Origin: Rhodoligotrophos defluvii
GTDB taxonomy: Bacteria > Pseudomonadota > Alphaproteobacteria > Rhizobiales > Im1
DNA length: 64,000 bases
Assembly: GCF_005281615.1 (NCBI RefSeq)
Contig: NZ_SZZM01000002.1
Coordinates: forward strand, 434,001 to 498,000
Direction of reading: 5' to 3'
Positions 34,858-45,079 of this stretch are shown piece after piece. A model generated the notes under the pieces. The model ran no database searches and was not told the origin of the DNA. It was given only the letters and a program-made list of their open reading frames with translations. The translations under genes and the position numbers were made by a program. The stretch's first letter is position 1, and the number at the start of each line of letters is the position of its first letter.

Positions 34858-36246
34858 ATGGTATCGGTCAGCAGCGGCTACAACCAAGCCGGCACCGGCG
34901 AGCCGGGATTCTACTGGCGCTTCAACCGGTTTCTCGAGCGCCACCTGCCGGCGCGGCTCTATCCGCGCTCGCTCATCATCATCATCACGCCCATCGTGCT
35001 GCTGCAATCGATCATGGCGTTCATCTTCATGGAGCGCCACTGGGATCGAGTGACCAAGCAGCTGTCGCGCTCGGTTGCCCGCGAGATCGCGTTTCTGGTC
35101 CAACTCTATGAGTATTACCCGAAGACGCCGGCCAACACCCAGCACCTGCTGAAGCTCGCCAATGACACGCTCGACCTCGGGCTGACGATTGCCGAGGGCC
35201 AGCCACTGCCGCCGCCCGCCGACAAGCCGCTGTTCTCGCTGCTCGATATGAAGCTGTCGAAATATCTCGCCCGCTATGTCGGACGGCCGTTCTGGCTCGA
35301 TACGGTCGGCCGCTCCGGATATGTGGACATAAGGGTCGAGGTGGAACCTGGCACCACCTTCAGGATCCTCACCAATCAGAGCCGGGCCTATGCCTCGAAC
35401 ACCCACATCTTCCTTCTATGGATGGTCGGCTCGTCGCTGGTGCTGATGTTCGTGGCCATTATCTTCCTGCGCAACCAGATCCGGCCGATCATGCAGCTGG
35501 CGGAAGCGGCGCAGAACTTCGGCATGGGCCGCGACGTGCCGCCGTTCCAGCCCAAGGGCGCAGCGGAAGTGCAGATTGCCGCGCAAGCCTTCAACAACAT
35601 GCGCGAACGGATCGAGCGGCATGTGGAGCAGCGCACCGCGATGCTGGCCGGGGTGAGCCACGACCTGCGTACCATTCTCACCCGCTTCAAGCTGGAACTG
35701 GCCTGCTGCGAGGATTCCCCGCAGATCCGCGAGCTGCAGCGGGATGCCGACGAGATGCAGCGCATGCTCGAGGATTACATGGCCTTCGTGCGCGGCGATG
35801 GCGGCGAGCGCTCGATCGATGCCGATATCGCCTCCATCATCTCGTCGGTTGCGCGCATCGGCGAGAAGCGTGGCCGCGAGGTCGCCGTCACCGTGCCGGA
35901 CGAGCTTTGGGCGCCCGTCAAGCCCAATGCGTTCAAGCGCTGCCTCTCCAATCTCGTGGGCAACGCCGCCAAACACGCCAACCGCATCACCATTTCGGCC
36001 AACCTGGATGACCGTCATCTCACGATAATCGTCGACGATGACGGTCCCGGCATTCCGGCCGACAAGCGAGAGGAGGTGTTCCGGCCCTTCTTCCGGCTGG
36101 ACGACGCACGCAATCAGGATGAGACCGGCACCGGGCTTGGCCTGGCCATCGCGCGCGACATCGCCCGCAGCCATGGCGGCGATATCTCGCTCAGCGAAAG
36201 CCCCATGGGCGGCTTGCGCGCGACGGTGCAGACGCCCGTCTGGTAG
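34858..36246 (+). CDS. Sensor histidine kinase, EnvZ-like
   Basis: Presumed partner of the PetR-like regulator, 462 residues. Two membrane helices (about 40-60 and 185-205) enclose a periplasmic sensor of about 125 residues. Then HAMP (about 206-258), HisKA with phospho-acceptor His268 (GVSHDLRTILTRFKLEL), and the ATPase domain: N box LSNLVGNAAKHA, G1 DDDGPGIP, G2 GTGLGLAIARDI. All catalytic residues intact. ATG 34858 follows petR closely. Confidence 0.93.
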   Translation: MVSVSSGYNQAGTGEPGFYWRFNRFLERHLPARLYPRSLIIIITPIVLLQSIMAFIFMERHWDRVTKQLSRSVAREIAFLVQLYEYYPKTPANTQHLLKLANDTLDLGLTIAEGQPLPPPADKPLFSLLDMKLSKYLARYVGRPFWLDTVGRSGYVDIRVEVEPGTTFRILTNQSRAYASNTHIFLLWMVGSSLVLMFVAIIFLRNQIRPIMQLAEAAQNFGMGRDVPPFQPKGAAEVQIAAQAFNNMRERIERHVEQRTAMLAGVSHDLRTILTRFKLELACCEDSPQIRELQRDADEMQRMLEDYMAFVRGDGGERSIDADIASIISSVARIGEKRGREVAVTVPDELWAPVKPNAFKRCLSNLVGNAAKHANRITISANLDDRHLTIIVDDDGPGIPADKREEVFRPFFRLDDARNQDETGTGLGLAIARDIARSHGGDISLSESPMGGLRATVQTPVW

Positions 36247-36264
36247 GGATCACCGGCGCCGGCT

Positions 36265-36621
36265 TCAGAATAGCCGGCTGCCGTTGGGGACGTCCTTGTC
36301 GACACTGGCGAGTACAACGTCCCCATTGGTGTCGGCAAAGCCGAGGGTCAGCACCTCCGACAGGAACGGTCCGATCTGCCGCGGCGGAAAATTCACCACC
36401 GCGGCCACTTTCCGGCCCACCAGCTCCTCCAGGGTGTAGTGAACCGTGATCTGGGCCGAGCTCTTCTTCCTGCCGATCGGCTCGCCGAAATCGATCAGCA
36501 GCTTGTAGGCCGGCTTGCGTGCCTGCGGAAACGGTTCGGCACTCACGATGGTGCCCACGCGAATGTCCACCTTCAGGAAATCATCGAAGGTGATCTGAGA
36601 AGCAACGGGTCCCCCGATCAT
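36265..36621 (-). CDS. csaA: tRNA-binding protein CsaA
   Basis: Small OB-fold EMAP/ARC1-type tRNA-binding domain, 118 residues: FDDFLKVDIRVGTIVSAEPF, PAYKLLIDFG, KKSSAQIT and VVNFPPRQIGPFLSEVLTLGF. Known as a chaperone-like, secretion-related dimer. Start at ATG 36621, as in the family. It begins four bases after the COQ9-like gene. Confidence 0.93.
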   Translation of the reverse strand: MIGGPVASQITFDDFLKVDIRVGTIVSAEPFPQARKPAYKLLIDFGEPIGRKKSSAQITVHYTLEELVGRKVAAVVNFPPRQIGPFLSEVLTLGFADTNGDVVLASVDKDVPNGSRLF

Positions 36622-36625
36622 TACC

Positions 36626-37549
36626 TCAACCTGCCGCCCTCGCCTCGCCGGCCCTTTGCTGCCGCCGTTCTTGTCTGGCGCGCCTATAATCCTTGCCGAG
36701 GTTGAGCACTTGCTGCCCGACGGAACAGGCAAGCCGCATCGTCGCGCCGACCATGGCGATCGGCCCATCCAGCCGGTTCAGGGTCTGGGCCCCGCGACGC
36801 AGCTGTCTGTCGAGCTCGGCCATGGTCTTGGGCAAACCCGGATCCTCCTCGTCCACCCATACGCGCAGCACCCGGCCATAGACCAGGCCGAGGCCTGCCG
36901 CCTTCATGGCGCCGTCGAGACCATGCGTGCGGACGCCCGCGGCCGCCAGCATCCACCGCCTGGAGTTAAGCTGCGTCACGAACAGCTCCGGCAGCCCGTC
37001 GAAAGTGCTGGCTACGTCCCGGAAAATCGCCTTCAGTCCGGCCTTGTAGGGCTCCAGCGCCTCAAGACGCATCATCAGCACGTCGAAGACGCGGTCCCGC
37101 GGGCTTGCCGCTTCACCACCTGCCGCCTCGCGCTCGATACGCGTCAGAACCGCTTGATCGATGCTCCTGATGAAATCGGCGAGAATGGCGCCCTTCGTCG
37201 CATAGCGGGCGCGGAGCCGCGGCAGCGCAACACCGCTCTCGCGGGCGATGTCCTGCATGGACAATGCCGTCCAGCCCTGATCCGCGGCCAGCCGCATCGT
37301 GGCATCGATGACACGCCGGCGCTCCTCGTTCCCCGGCATCTCCGGGCCCGCCGGTTGCGCTTCCGTCCGCGCTCTCTCGGTCCTCCTGCCTCGGCGCGGC
37401 GAGGGTTCGGCTTCCATCCGAGCCTCTTCGCCGGCGCGCCGCGCAGACGCCGCCCGGGCGGCCCGGCCGCTGGCACGTCCTTCGCGCAATCCGCCTTTCC
37501 GGGTCCGCTTGGGTTTCTGGTCGCCGTTATCAGATCTCTCTTTGGCCAT
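36626..37549 (-). CDS. TetR-like / COQ9-related protein
   Basis: 307 residues. An unusually long Arg/Lys-rich disordered head (1-75) is followed by a TetR-type helix-turn-helix (about 77-125; MRLAADQGWTALSMQDIARESGVALPRLRARYATKGAIL) and a C-terminal helical domain with MRLEALEPYKAGLKAIFRD, resembling COQ9-family proteins. COQ9 members bind lipid in ubiquinone synthesis, but a DNA-binding TetR role is also possible because the HTH is well kept. It is followed by csaA (four bases). Confidence 0.8.
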   Translation of the reverse strand: MAKERSDNGDQKPKRTRKGGLREGRASGRAARAASARRAGEEARMEAEPSPRRGRRTERARTEAQPAGPEMPGNEERRRVIDATMRLAADQGWTALSMQDIARESGVALPRLRARYATKGAILADFIRSIDQAVLTRIEREAAGGEAASPRDRVFDVLMMRLEALEPYKAGLKAIFRDVASTFDGLPELFVTQLNSRRWMLAAAGVRTHGLDGAMKAAGLGLVYGRVLRVWVDEEDPGLPKTMAELDRQLRRGAQTLNRLDGPIAMVGATMRLACSVGQQVLNLGKDYRRARQERRQQRAGEARAAG

Positions 37550-37631
37550 AGCAATTCCTGTCAGTATTCCAGGGCCGCCTCGCTTACCGAGTAAGTCGAT
37601 TGGGACCCGGTCCGTTCCGACCGATCAAATA

Positions 37632-38447
37632 TCAGCCCGCAAGCTCGCGCGAGCGGCGGGTGGCGGAGGCCACAGCGCTGTCGAGCACCGGCCGCAGCCC
37701 GTCCGCAGACATGAGCACCGCCAGCGCCGCCGCGGTCGTCCCGCCTGGCGAGGTGACATTCTCGCGCAAGGTCGCCGCCGGACTGCCGGTCACCCGCATC
37801 AGCTCACCGGCGCCTGCCACCGTCGCCCGCGCCAAGGTCATCGCCAAATCGGCCGGCAGACCTGCCTTGGCGCCAGCCTCGGCCAGGCATTCCGTGAGAT
37901 AGAACACGTAGGCCGGCCCGGAGCCCGAAACGGCAGTGACGGCATCCATGAGAGTCTCGTCCGAAATCGTTGCAACTTCGCCAACCGCCGACAGAAGCTC
38001 CTCGCAAAGAGCCACCTGCTCTGCGGACACATTGGCGTTCGGAACGATGACCGTGATGCCGCGCCCGATCGCCGCGGGCGTATTGGGCATCGCGCGGATG
38101 ACCGCCGCATCCGCGCCGAACGTGCGCTCGAAAAATCCGATACTCTTCCCCGCTGCCACCGAGATCACCAGCGGCTTCTGCTCGGCCAATGGCTTGAGCG
38201 CCGGCAGGACGTCCGCCATGATCTGCGGCTTCACCGCCAGCACCAGCACGGCTACATCGGAAATACTGCCCAGCGGCGGATTATGCGCAAGGCTGTGGCT
38301 TGCGATCAGCGCGGTCATTTCCGGTGCCGGCGATGGATCGAGGATCACGATCTGCTCGGCGGCAATCCCCCGGGCGAGCCAGCCCTGAAGCATGGCTCCG
38401 CCCATCTTGCCGGCGCCAACCAGTATCAGCTTGCCTTGCAAACTCAT
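37632..38447 (-). CDS. proC: Pyrroline-5-carboxylate reductase
   Basis: Last step of proline synthesis, NAD(P)H-dependent. 271 residues: Rossmann LILVGAGKMGGAML, VLAVKPQ, ISVAAGKSI, RAMPNTPAAIGRGITV, and the C-terminal GSGPAYVFYLTECLAEAG and VTSPGGTTAAAL. Start at ATG 38447 with GGGAGGG just upstream; the frame also opens at 38504. Confidence 0.97.
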   Translation of the reverse strand: MSLQGKLILVGAGKMGGAMLQGWLARGIAAEQIVILDPSPAPEMTALIASHSLAHNPPLGSISDVAVLVLAVKPQIMADVLPALKPLAEQKPLVISVAAGKSIGFFERTFGADAAVIRAMPNTPAAIGRGITVIVPNANVSAEQVALCEELLSAVGEVATISDETLMDAVTAVSGSGPAYVFYLTECLAEAGAKAGLPADLAMTLARATVAGAGELMRVTGSPAATLRENVTSPGGTTAAALAVLMSADGLRPVLDSAVASATRRSRELAG

Positions 38448-38581
38448 GCACCCTCCCTTCTGCATGGCTCGCAATCCGGGAGCGGACGGCCGGCTTGGCC
38501 CCATCTGGCACAGCGCCTTTCTGTCTCATCGGGCCCGAGGGGTGCTCCCTCGAGCCGCACCGGACAGTCCTGCGCCTGCGA

Positions 38582-39082
38582 TCACGCCTCGCCCTGAGTT
38601 TCCAGCAGACAAGCCTCCAACGCGGCACCTGCGGACTGGCCAGCCCAGACTACGAACTGAAAGGCTGGATAAAAGCGCTCGCAGCTCTCAAGCGCAAGGG
38701 CGATCAGCGCTTCGCACTGAGATTCCGTGACGTCCACGCCGCCGGACAGCAGCAATCCATTGCGGAAAATGAGTGTGCCCTCATTCTTCCAAAGGTCGAA
38801 ATGCCCGAAGAGAAGCTGCTCGTTGATGAGCGCGATGAGCTTGGCAACCTCGTCCTGGCGGTTGGCCGGAACCCTGAGGTCGAAGCCGCAGGCGAGATGC
38901 AGGCCCTCGAGATCGTCCCGCCAGTTGATGCAGATATGCAAGTCTGTCCAGGCGCCCTGGATCAGCAGATTGATCTCGTCTTCGCCGCTGCGGTCGACCG
39001 ACCATTCATGGGCAGCAGCAACGCGCTCGAGAGTATCCAGAGGATTGATCTGCTCATTGCTGAGCGTAAGAACAGCCACCAT
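38582..39082 (-). CDS. YbjN domain protein
   Basis: 166 residues from ATG 39082 (GGGGAGAAG upstream). YbjN pattern: NPLDTLERVAAAHEWSVDRSGEDEI, LHLACGFDLRVP, LIALINEQLLFGHFDLWKNEGTLIFRNGLLL. Family members are soluble, type III secretion chaperone-like in fold, and of unclear function; in E. coli YbjN affects motility and stress. It lies upstream of proC on the same strand, a usual alphaproteobacterial pairing. Confidence 0.9.
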   Translation of the reverse strand: MVAVLTLSNEQINPLDTLERVAAAHEWSVDRSGEDEINLLIQGAWTDLHICINWRDDLEGLHLACGFDLRVPANRQDEVAKLIALINEQLLFGHFDLWKNEGTLIFRNGLLLSGGVDVTESQCEALIALALESCERFYPAFQFVVWAGQSAGAALEACLLETQGEA

Positions 39083-39317
39083 CAGCTTCTCCCCTAGGCT
39101 GTTGATCTGACCCAGCACACTGATTGATCCGAGACGAACACCAGATCTCGCACTGCGAATCAAATCAACCGCTACAGTTAGACGGTGACTGAGACTGTGG
39201 AATCGCGCAAGGTATCAGCGCCACAAACGACCCCGCGATCCACAGCCGCACGCCCGAATAGGTTAATCGCCCTTATTCATCAACAGCAAACGCGAAGCCG
39301 CACTGGCAGGACAATAA

Positions 39318-39659
39318 TCAGCCTTCGGCAGATTTCGGCTTGGCGCTGCGCGTCCTCGGTTTACGTGCCTGCGCCGCGGGCGTCGGGGATGCGGCCTGCG
39401 CGGGCTGAAGATCGGCGACGACCTTTTCCAGCGCCGCGATCCGGCTCTGCAGCCGTTCGTTGTCCTCGCGGGCAAGCCGTGCCATTTCGCGCACAGCCTC
39501 GAACTCTTCCCGCTTCACGATATCGAGGCCGTTCAGAATGCGTTCGGCCTGCGACCGGATCATCGTGTCGAACTCGCCGCGCAAGCTCTGCGCCGCGGTT
39601 GCCGCCGTCCCGAACATTCGGGCCATCTCGTCGAATATCCTGCTGGACGGATTGGTCAT
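39318..39659 (-). CDS. UbiK/BMFP family accessory factor
   Basis: 113 residues: IFDEMARMFGTAATAAQSLRGEF, then a coiled coil (ILNGLDIVKREEFEAVREMA, LQSRIAALEKVVADL) and a basic Ala/Pro/Lys tail. This is the YqiC/UbiK-type layout: an amphipathic membrane-fusing helix plus trimeric coiled coil, helping ubiquinone synthesis under aerobic conditions. Divergent from lgt. Confidence 0.88.
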   Translation of the reverse strand: MTNPSSRIFDEMARMFGTAATAAQSLRGEFDTMIRSQAERILNGLDIVKREEFEAVREMARLAREDNERLQSRIAALEKVVADLQPAQAASPTPAAQARKPRTRSAKPKSAEG

Positions 39660-39885
39660 CTCGCGTTCCTAATCTGGTTGGGCTCCAGGCGCACACGGCT
39701 GGCCGCACGCCCTGTCGCCGGTATTCATCCGCAATGATCTAGTTCCGTCCTGCGCTTCGTTCAAGTCGAAGCAAGGTGGGCCGCAACCATGGCGCCCGGT
39801 CACATTGACTTCGCGATACCGACCGGCCAATGGTCCCGTGACATGCTTGCAGGCGCCGCGACCGGCGCTCGCACTGGAGTCTCAG

Positions 39886-40719
39886 ATGCCGCTCTATGCG
39901 ATCCCCTTTCCGGCGATCGATCCGGTTGCGATCGAAATCGGCCCTTTGGCGATCCGCTGGTACGCGCTGGCCTACATCGCCGGGCTCATGTTCGGCTGGT
40001 GGTTCGTGCGGCGTCTGGTGATCAGCCCGCATCTGTGGAACGGCGCTGCGCCGCTGCGGCCTCTCGACATCGACGACATGTTCCTATGGGCGGCGCTCGG
40101 CGTGATCTTGGGCGGCAGGATCGGCTATGTCCTGTTCTATGATTTCCCGCTCTTCGCCAATGATCCGCTGGAAGCGGTGAAGCTCTGGCATGGCGGCATG
40201 TCGTTCCACGGCGGCTTTCTCGGCGTGATCACCGCGGTGCTGCTGTTCGGCTGGCGGCGCAAGGTCAGTGGCTTCACCATGCTCGATCTCGCCGCGGCGG
40301 GCGTGCCCATCGGGCTGTTCCTGGGCCGGATCGCCAATTTCATCAATGGCGAGCTGTATGGGCGGGTGACCGATGTGTCTTGGGGCGTGGTCTTCCCGAC
40401 CGGCGGGCCACTGCCGCGCCACCCGAGCCAGCTTTATGAGGGCGTGCTGGAAGGCCTCGTCCTCTTCGGCCTGATCTTGTGGCTCATCTACCGCCGGCGC
40501 GCCCTCACCCGGCCCGGCCTTGTCGCCGGCGCATTCACCGCCGGTTATGGCATTTCCCGCATCATTGTCGAATTCTTCCGCATGCCCGATCCGCAGATCG
40601 GCTATCTCTTCAGCGGCTGGGCCACCATGGGCATGCTGCTGTCGCTGCCGATGGTCTTGGTTGGCGCATGGCTGATGATCCGCGCATTCCGCATGCCCGC
40701 GCAGCAGGCTGCCACGTGA
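39886..40719 (+). CDS. lgt: Prolipoprotein diacylglyceryl transferase
   Basis: Inner-membrane enzyme adding diacylglycerol to the lipobox Cys. 277 residues from ATG 39886; the frame also opens at 39805. Seven membrane helices. Seen: [23 protein letters not shown] (essential His) and the Lgt signature [14 protein letters not shown], plus RHPSQLYE. The next gene starts inside its stop codon. Confidence 0.96.
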   Translation: MPLYAIPFPAIDPVAIEIGPLAIRWYALAYIAGLMFGWWFVRRLVISPHLWNGAAPLRPLDIDDMFLWAALGVILGGRIGYVLFYDFPLFANDPLEAVKLWHGGMSFHGGFLGVITAVLLFGWRRKVSGFTMLDLAAAGVPIGLFLGRIANFINGELYGRVTDVSWGVVFPTGGPLPRHPSQLYEGVLEGLVLFGLILWLIYRRRALTRPGLVAGAFTAGYGISRIIVEFFRMPDPQIGYLFSGWATMGMLLSLPMVLVGAWLMIRAFRMPAQQAAT

Positions 40720-41807
40720 CCAGGGAAGCACCGCTCGAAACCATCCTGAAGCGGATGATCGCTGCCGAGGGACCGATCCGGCTCGATCGGTACATGAGCC
40801 TGTGCCTCAGCCATCCGGTTCACGGCTATTACAACAGCGGCGACCCGTTCGGGGCTACCGGCGATTTCACCACCGCACCGGAGATCAGCCAGGTCTTCGG
40901 CGAGCTGATCGGGGTGTGGTGCGTCCATGTCTGGCAGACGATGGCCAGCCCCATCCCGCTGCGGCTGATCGAGCTGGGGCCGGGACGCGGCACGCTGATG
41001 GCAGACCTGCTGCGGGTCGCGTCCAGGCTGACCGGGCTCGACCGCAACACTATCGCCGTCGATCTGGTGGAGACCAGTCCGACACTTCGGCAAATCCAGG
41101 CCACGCGCCTCGACGGCCATCATGTCGCCTGGCATGAGAACCTGCACAACGTGCCGCTTGGGCCGGCCATCGTCGTCGCCAACGAGTTTTTCGACGCCCT
41201 CCCGGTGCGGCAGTATGTTTTCCGCAATGGTCGATGGGCAGAATGTTTCGTCGGGCTCAACGAGCGCGCGCAGCTTGCCTTCGGCTTTGCGCCGGCCCCT
41301 CCGCCGCCACCGGCCGCATTGCCCCATGAGCGCCCGCCGGAAGGCACCATTGTGGAATGTTCTGAGGCGCAGATGGCCATGGCCGAGGCGATTGGCCGCC
41401 GGCTTGCAGCCGAAGGCGGCGCGGCGCTGATCATTGATTACGGACATGAGGGCGGCTACGGCGACACGCTGCAGGCCCTGCGCCAGCACCGTTTCGTCTC
41501 CCCCCTTGATCAGCCGGGCAGGAGCGATCTCACCGCGCACGTGAACTTCGCCATCCTGCGGCAGGCCTTGCAGCGGGCCGGCGCCTGCACCTATGGGCCG
41601 ATCAGCCAAGCCGGCTATCTCAAGGCTATGGGCTTGACCGAACGGGCAGAACGGCTGAAATCATCAGCCGATGCCAAGCAGCGCAGTACAATCGATTCGG
41701 CAATCCGTCGCCTGGCGGGCCACGAAACGCCGATGGACATGGGCACACTGTTCAAGGTGCTCGCCGCCTGCCACCCGACACTGCCCATCCCCCATCCCTT
41801 CCAGTGA
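40716..41807 (+). CDS. Class I SAM-dependent methyltransferase, MidA/NDUFAF7-like
   Basis: 363 residues from GTG 40716, which overlaps the lgt stop (GTGA). Seen: [41 protein letters not shown] motif [17 protein letters not shown], and the family-defining [15 protein letters not shown]. In mitochondria this family methylates a complex I subunit Arg; a similar role here is inferred. A Pro-rich insert ([12 protein letters not shown]) occurs mid-protein. pgeF follows nine bases later. Confidence 0.92.
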   Translation: MTREAPLETILKRMIAAEGPIRLDRYMSLCLSHPVHGYYNSGDPFGATGDFTTAPEISQVFGELIGVWCVHVWQTMASPIPLRLIELGPGRGTLMADLLRVASRLTGLDRNTIAVDLVETSPTLRQIQATRLDGHHVAWHENLHNVPLGPAIVVANEFFDALPVRQYVFRNGRWAECFVGLNERAQLAFGFAPAPPPPPAALPHERPPEGTIVECSEAQMAMAEAIGRRLAAEGGAALIIDYGHEGGYGDTLQALRQHRFVSPLDQPGRSDLTAHVNFAILRQALQRAGACTYGPISQAGYLKAMGLTERAERLKSSADAKQRSTIDSAIRRLAGHETPMDMGTLFKVLAACHPTLPIPHPFQ

Positions 41808-41816
41808 AGAGGCATC

Positions 41817-42614
41817 ATGATCGAGGCGAAAAACCTGGTCAAAATCCCCGAAATCCGTCACGGCTTCTTCACCCGGATCGGCGGCTTTTCCAAGGGCATC
41901 TACGCCACCATGAACTGCGGCCTGGGCTCCGGCGACGACCGCGAGACCGTGCTGCGCAACCGGGAGATCGTGGCAACTTCGCTGGGCCTTCTGCCGCACG
42001 AGCTGATCACCGCCTATCAGCATCACAGCGCCGACGTCATTACGGTTACGGAACCCTGGGGCACCACCGGATTGCCGCGTGGTGATGCCCTTGTGACGAA
42101 CCGGCCGCACATCGCTCTGGCCGTGACCACCGCCGACTGCGTCCCCGTGCTGTTCGCCGACCGCGGGGGCCGGGTGGTCGGCGCAGCCCATGCCGGTTGG
42201 CAAGGGGCGCTGAACGGCGTTACCGACAATACCATCGATGCGATGATCGCCCTTGGCGCCCGGCGCGAAGACATCTGCGCCGCCGTCGGCCCGGCCATCT
42301 CCGGCAAATCCTATGAAGTTGGCCCGGAACGATACCAGGCCTTCGTCGATGCCTCCGCCGAGAATGCCCGGTTCTTCAGGCAGTCTGGCCGAGATGGCCA
42401 CCACATGCTCGATCTGCCCGCCTATGTTGAGGATCGGCTGCGAAGGGCCGGCATCGCGTCGGTTGAGCGCATCGACCGCTGCACCTATCGGGATGAGGAG
42501 CATTTCTATAGCTTCCGGCGCGCCACCCACCGGGGCGAGCCCGACTATGGCCGGCAGCTGTCCGCCATCACCCTGGGCCCGCAAGTCTTCGTCGGCCAGG
42601 ACCGGCCCGCGTAA
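41817..42614 (+). CDS. pgeF: PgeF/YfiH (DUF152, laccase-domain) family protein
   Basis: 265 residues: HGFFTRIGGFSKGIYATMNCG, YQHHSADVITV, TTADCVPVLFAD, VVGAAHAGWQGALNGV and AVGPAISGKSYEVG. The His and Cys ligands of the metal site are in place. Family members act on purine nucleosides or edit peptidoglycan precursors; old multicopper-oxidase labels are misleading. Operon lgt - methyltransferase - pgeF. AGAGG precedes the ATG. Confidence 0.93.
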   Translation: MIEAKNLVKIPEIRHGFFTRIGGFSKGIYATMNCGLGSGDDRETVLRNREIVATSLGLLPHELITAYQHHSADVITVTEPWGTTGLPRGDALVTNRPHIALAVTTADCVPVLFADRGGRVVGAAHAGWQGALNGVTDNTIDAMIALGARREDICAAVGPAISGKSYEVGPERYQAFVDASAENARFFRQSGRDGHHMLDLPAYVEDRLRRAGIASVERIDRCTYRDEEHFYSFRRATHRGEPDYGRQLSAITLGPQVFVGQDRPA

Positions 42615-42745
42615 GTCAGGTGTGGCCATCGTGCCATGGCGCATGACCGTCCGGCGAGGCCATAAAATCGTCGGTTGCGTGAACTATTCAGCCGGGTCAG
42701 CTTGGGCGTAGGCATTAACGCCCAGGCTCTGGAGAAGGGGATCGT

Positions 42746-43978
42746 TTGACAGTCGGTCAGCGGCAGATGTTTGGCTCAGGCCGCGTTCTCAATCGGCTTG
42801 CCGCCGGAATGGCGCTGCTGCTCGCGGCCTTCTGGCTGGCCGGGTGCGCCGGAGGGCAGCAGCCTTTCGCCAAGGATGTGAATGCGCTGGCGGCGCCGCA
42901 GGATGCTGCGGATTGGCCGCGGGTCACGGTGGTCTCGTTCTCCGGGCTGCCAGAGGGAAAGGACGAACAGTTCCTGCAAGCTCTGGCGGCTGAGACCTTT
43001 CGCCGGCAGATCGCCCTGGTGAATGCGGCTCCGGGCCAAGGCATCTACGGCCTATCCGGGGTGGTGTCCGCGCGCGAGGTCGATGGGCGCACCGCCGTCA
43101 GCTGGAATTGGGATGTAACCGGCTGGAACGGTGGCGCGGACAAGAGCACGATTTCGGGCCAGGAATTCGTCGCCACGCCGAAGCCCGGCACCACCCCGCC
43201 CCCGCCACCTCCCAATCCCGCCGAAGGAAGCTGGGGCAAGGTTGACGGCTTCATGCTGAGGCGGGTGGCGACTCACATGGCCGAAAGCCTGTCGTCCTAT
43301 TTCGGCGAGCGCGGCTATTTCACCCAGACCGCTGGCCTGCCGCCACCGGTCGAGACTTTCGTGCGCGCCGGCCCCGGAGCAGCGAAAGATATCGATCTCA
43401 CGATGCTGGGACCGAACGAGCTGGCCATGCGCCGCGCCCGCGGCGACATTACGGAGGAGGATCTTGCGGCTGCCGGTCTGCCCAGTCTGGCGGCTCCGCC
43501 TCCAGAGACCGTAGGCGAAACCATCCAGGGGCCAGACGCGTCACAGCAGCAACAGATCGCCAAGGTGCCTGATGCGGGACAGCCAGCACCGGAGACGAAA
43601 CCAAGCCAACCCGGGCAGAAGGCCATCCGCAGCGTTGCCGTCGCCGCGGTCACCGGTGCCCCGGGCGATGGCAACCATGCTTTGGCTGCCTCGCTCCGCA
43701 AGATCCTGAGATCCGCCGGCTGGCCGCTGAAGGATGCCCCCGGCGACGACACATTGGTGATCCAGGGACAGGTCGGCGTTGCCCCACCTGCCGGCGGCGC
43801 CCAGCAGGTATCGCTGGAATGGACGGTGAAGGACCCGGGCGGCAAGGTGCTCGGCTCGATCAAGCAGGCCAACCAGGTGCCGGCGGGCTCGCTTGACGGC
43901 AAATGGGGACTGACGGCTGACTATGCCGCGGAAGCAGCCAGCATCGGCATCTTCGAGCTGGTGAACAAGTTGCGCTAG
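42746..43978 (+). CDS. Hypothetical lipoprotein, 410 aa
   Basis: Start TTG 42746 with GGAGAAGGGG upstream; ATG 42767 is an alternative. Lipobox WLAGC (Cys34) predicts a lipid anchor. The mature protein has two similar halves: an N-terminal domain (about 55-195) and a C-terminal one (about 290-405; SLRKILRSAGWPL, VSLEWTVKDPGGKVLG), joined by a Pro/Gln-rich linker. Each ends with helices possibly binding envelope components. It sits between pgeF and prs, a common alphaproteobacterial context. Function unknown. Confidence 0.75.
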   Translation: MTVGQRQMFGSGRVLNRLAAGMALLLAAFWLAGCAGGQQPFAKDVNALAAPQDAADWPRVTVVSFSGLPEGKDEQFLQALAAETFRRQIALVNAAPGQGIYGLSGVVSAREVDGRTAVSWNWDVTGWNGGADKSTISGQEFVATPKPGTTPPPPPPNPAEGSWGKVDGFMLRRVATHMAESLSSYFGERGYFTQTAGLPPPVETFVRAGPGAAKDIDLTMLGPNELAMRRARGDITEEDLAAAGLPSLAAPPPETVGETIQGPDASQQQQIAKVPDAGQPAPETKPSQPGQKAIRSVAVAAVTGAPGDGNHALAASLRKILRSAGWPLKDAPGDDTLVIQGQVGVAPPAGGAQQVSLEWTVKDPGGKVLGSIKQANQVPAGSLDGKWGLTADYAAEAASIGIFELVNKLR

Positions 43979-44146
43979 CCGCGCCCTTCGGCGGGCCAGC
44001 CCAGGCCCCGCCGCCGCAGCGTGTGCGCGGGATTGGTGCTATGGTGACGGCAGTCCGGGCTGTGCGGAGTTTACAGCCAGAAGAGCGGTTGTTATAGAGC
44101 CCGCTCACCACTCATCCTGGTTGAGCCCTTCTCTGGGATATTCCTC

Positions 44147-45079
44147 ATGAAGCTGGTCGCGGGTAACGCCAATCGCCCTCTTGCCGAAGCCATCGCGGCC
44201 TATCTTCAGCTGCCGCTCACCAAATGCGTGGTGCGGCGGTTTGCTGACATGGAGGTGTTCGTCGAAATCCAGGAGAACGTCCGCGGCGAAGACGTTTTCG
44301 TGATCCAGTCCACGTCATTCCCGGCGAATGACAATCTGATGGAACTGCTGATCATCATCGATGCCCTCCGCCGCGCCTCTGCACAGCGCATAACGGCGGT
44401 CATCCCCTATTTCGGCTATGCCAGGCAGGACCGCAAGCCGGGCCCGCGCACGCCGATCTCCGCCAAGCTCGTTGCCAATATGATCACCCGCGCCGGCGCC
44501 GACCGCGTGCTAACCGTGGATCTCCATGCCGGTCAGATCCAGGGTTTTTTCGACATCCCGACCGACAACCTCTTCGCCGCGCCCGTAATGGTGCGCGACA
44601 TTGTCGAGCGGTTCGACGTCAGCCAGATCACGGTGGTCTCGCCCGACGTGGGCGGCGTGGTGCGTGCCCGCGGCCTTGCCAAGCGCATCAATGCCCCGCT
44701 GGCCATCGTCGACAAGCGACGCGACCGGCCGGGCGAATCCGAGGTTATGAACATCATCGGCGACGTCGAGGACCGGATCTGCATCCTGTTCGACGACATT
44801 GTCGATTCCGGCGGCACTCTCTGCAACGCGGCCGAAGCGCTCATGGAGCGGGGGGCCAAGGAGGTGTCCGCCTATATCACCCACGGGGTGCTGAGCGGCG
44901 GGGCTGTCGCCCGCGTCGGCTCATCTGCCCTCAAACAGCTGGTGATCACCGATACCATCCAGGCAACCGAAGCCGTCCGCGTGTCGCGTAATATGCGGGT
45001 GATCACCATCGCTCCGCTTTTGGGCGAAGCCGTGGCACGAACGGCCCGGGAAGAATCGGTTTCCAGCCTATTCGATTGA
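44147..45079 (+). CDS. prs: Ribose-phosphate pyrophosphokinase (PRPP synthase)
   Basis: Makes PRPP for nucleotides, His and Trp; PRPP is also the substrate of the apt product here. 310 residues, usual length. Seen: [40 protein letters not shown] (ATP site), [37 protein letters not shown], and the PRPP loop [16 protein letters not shown]. Confidence 0.97.
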   Translation: MKLVAGNANRPLAEAIAAYLQLPLTKCVVRRFADMEVFVEIQENVRGEDVFVIQSTSFPANDNLMELLIIIDALRRASAQRITAVIPYFGYARQDRKPGPRTPISAKLVANMITRAGADRVLTVDLHAGQIQGFFDIPTDNLFAAPVMVRDIVERFDVSQITVVSPDVGGVVRARGLAKRINAPLAIVDKRRDRPGESEVMNIIGDVEDRICILFDDIVDSGGTLCNAAEALMERGAKEVSAYITHGVLSGGAVARVGSSALKQLVITDTIQATEAVRVSRNMRVITIAPLLGEAVARTAREESVSSLFD

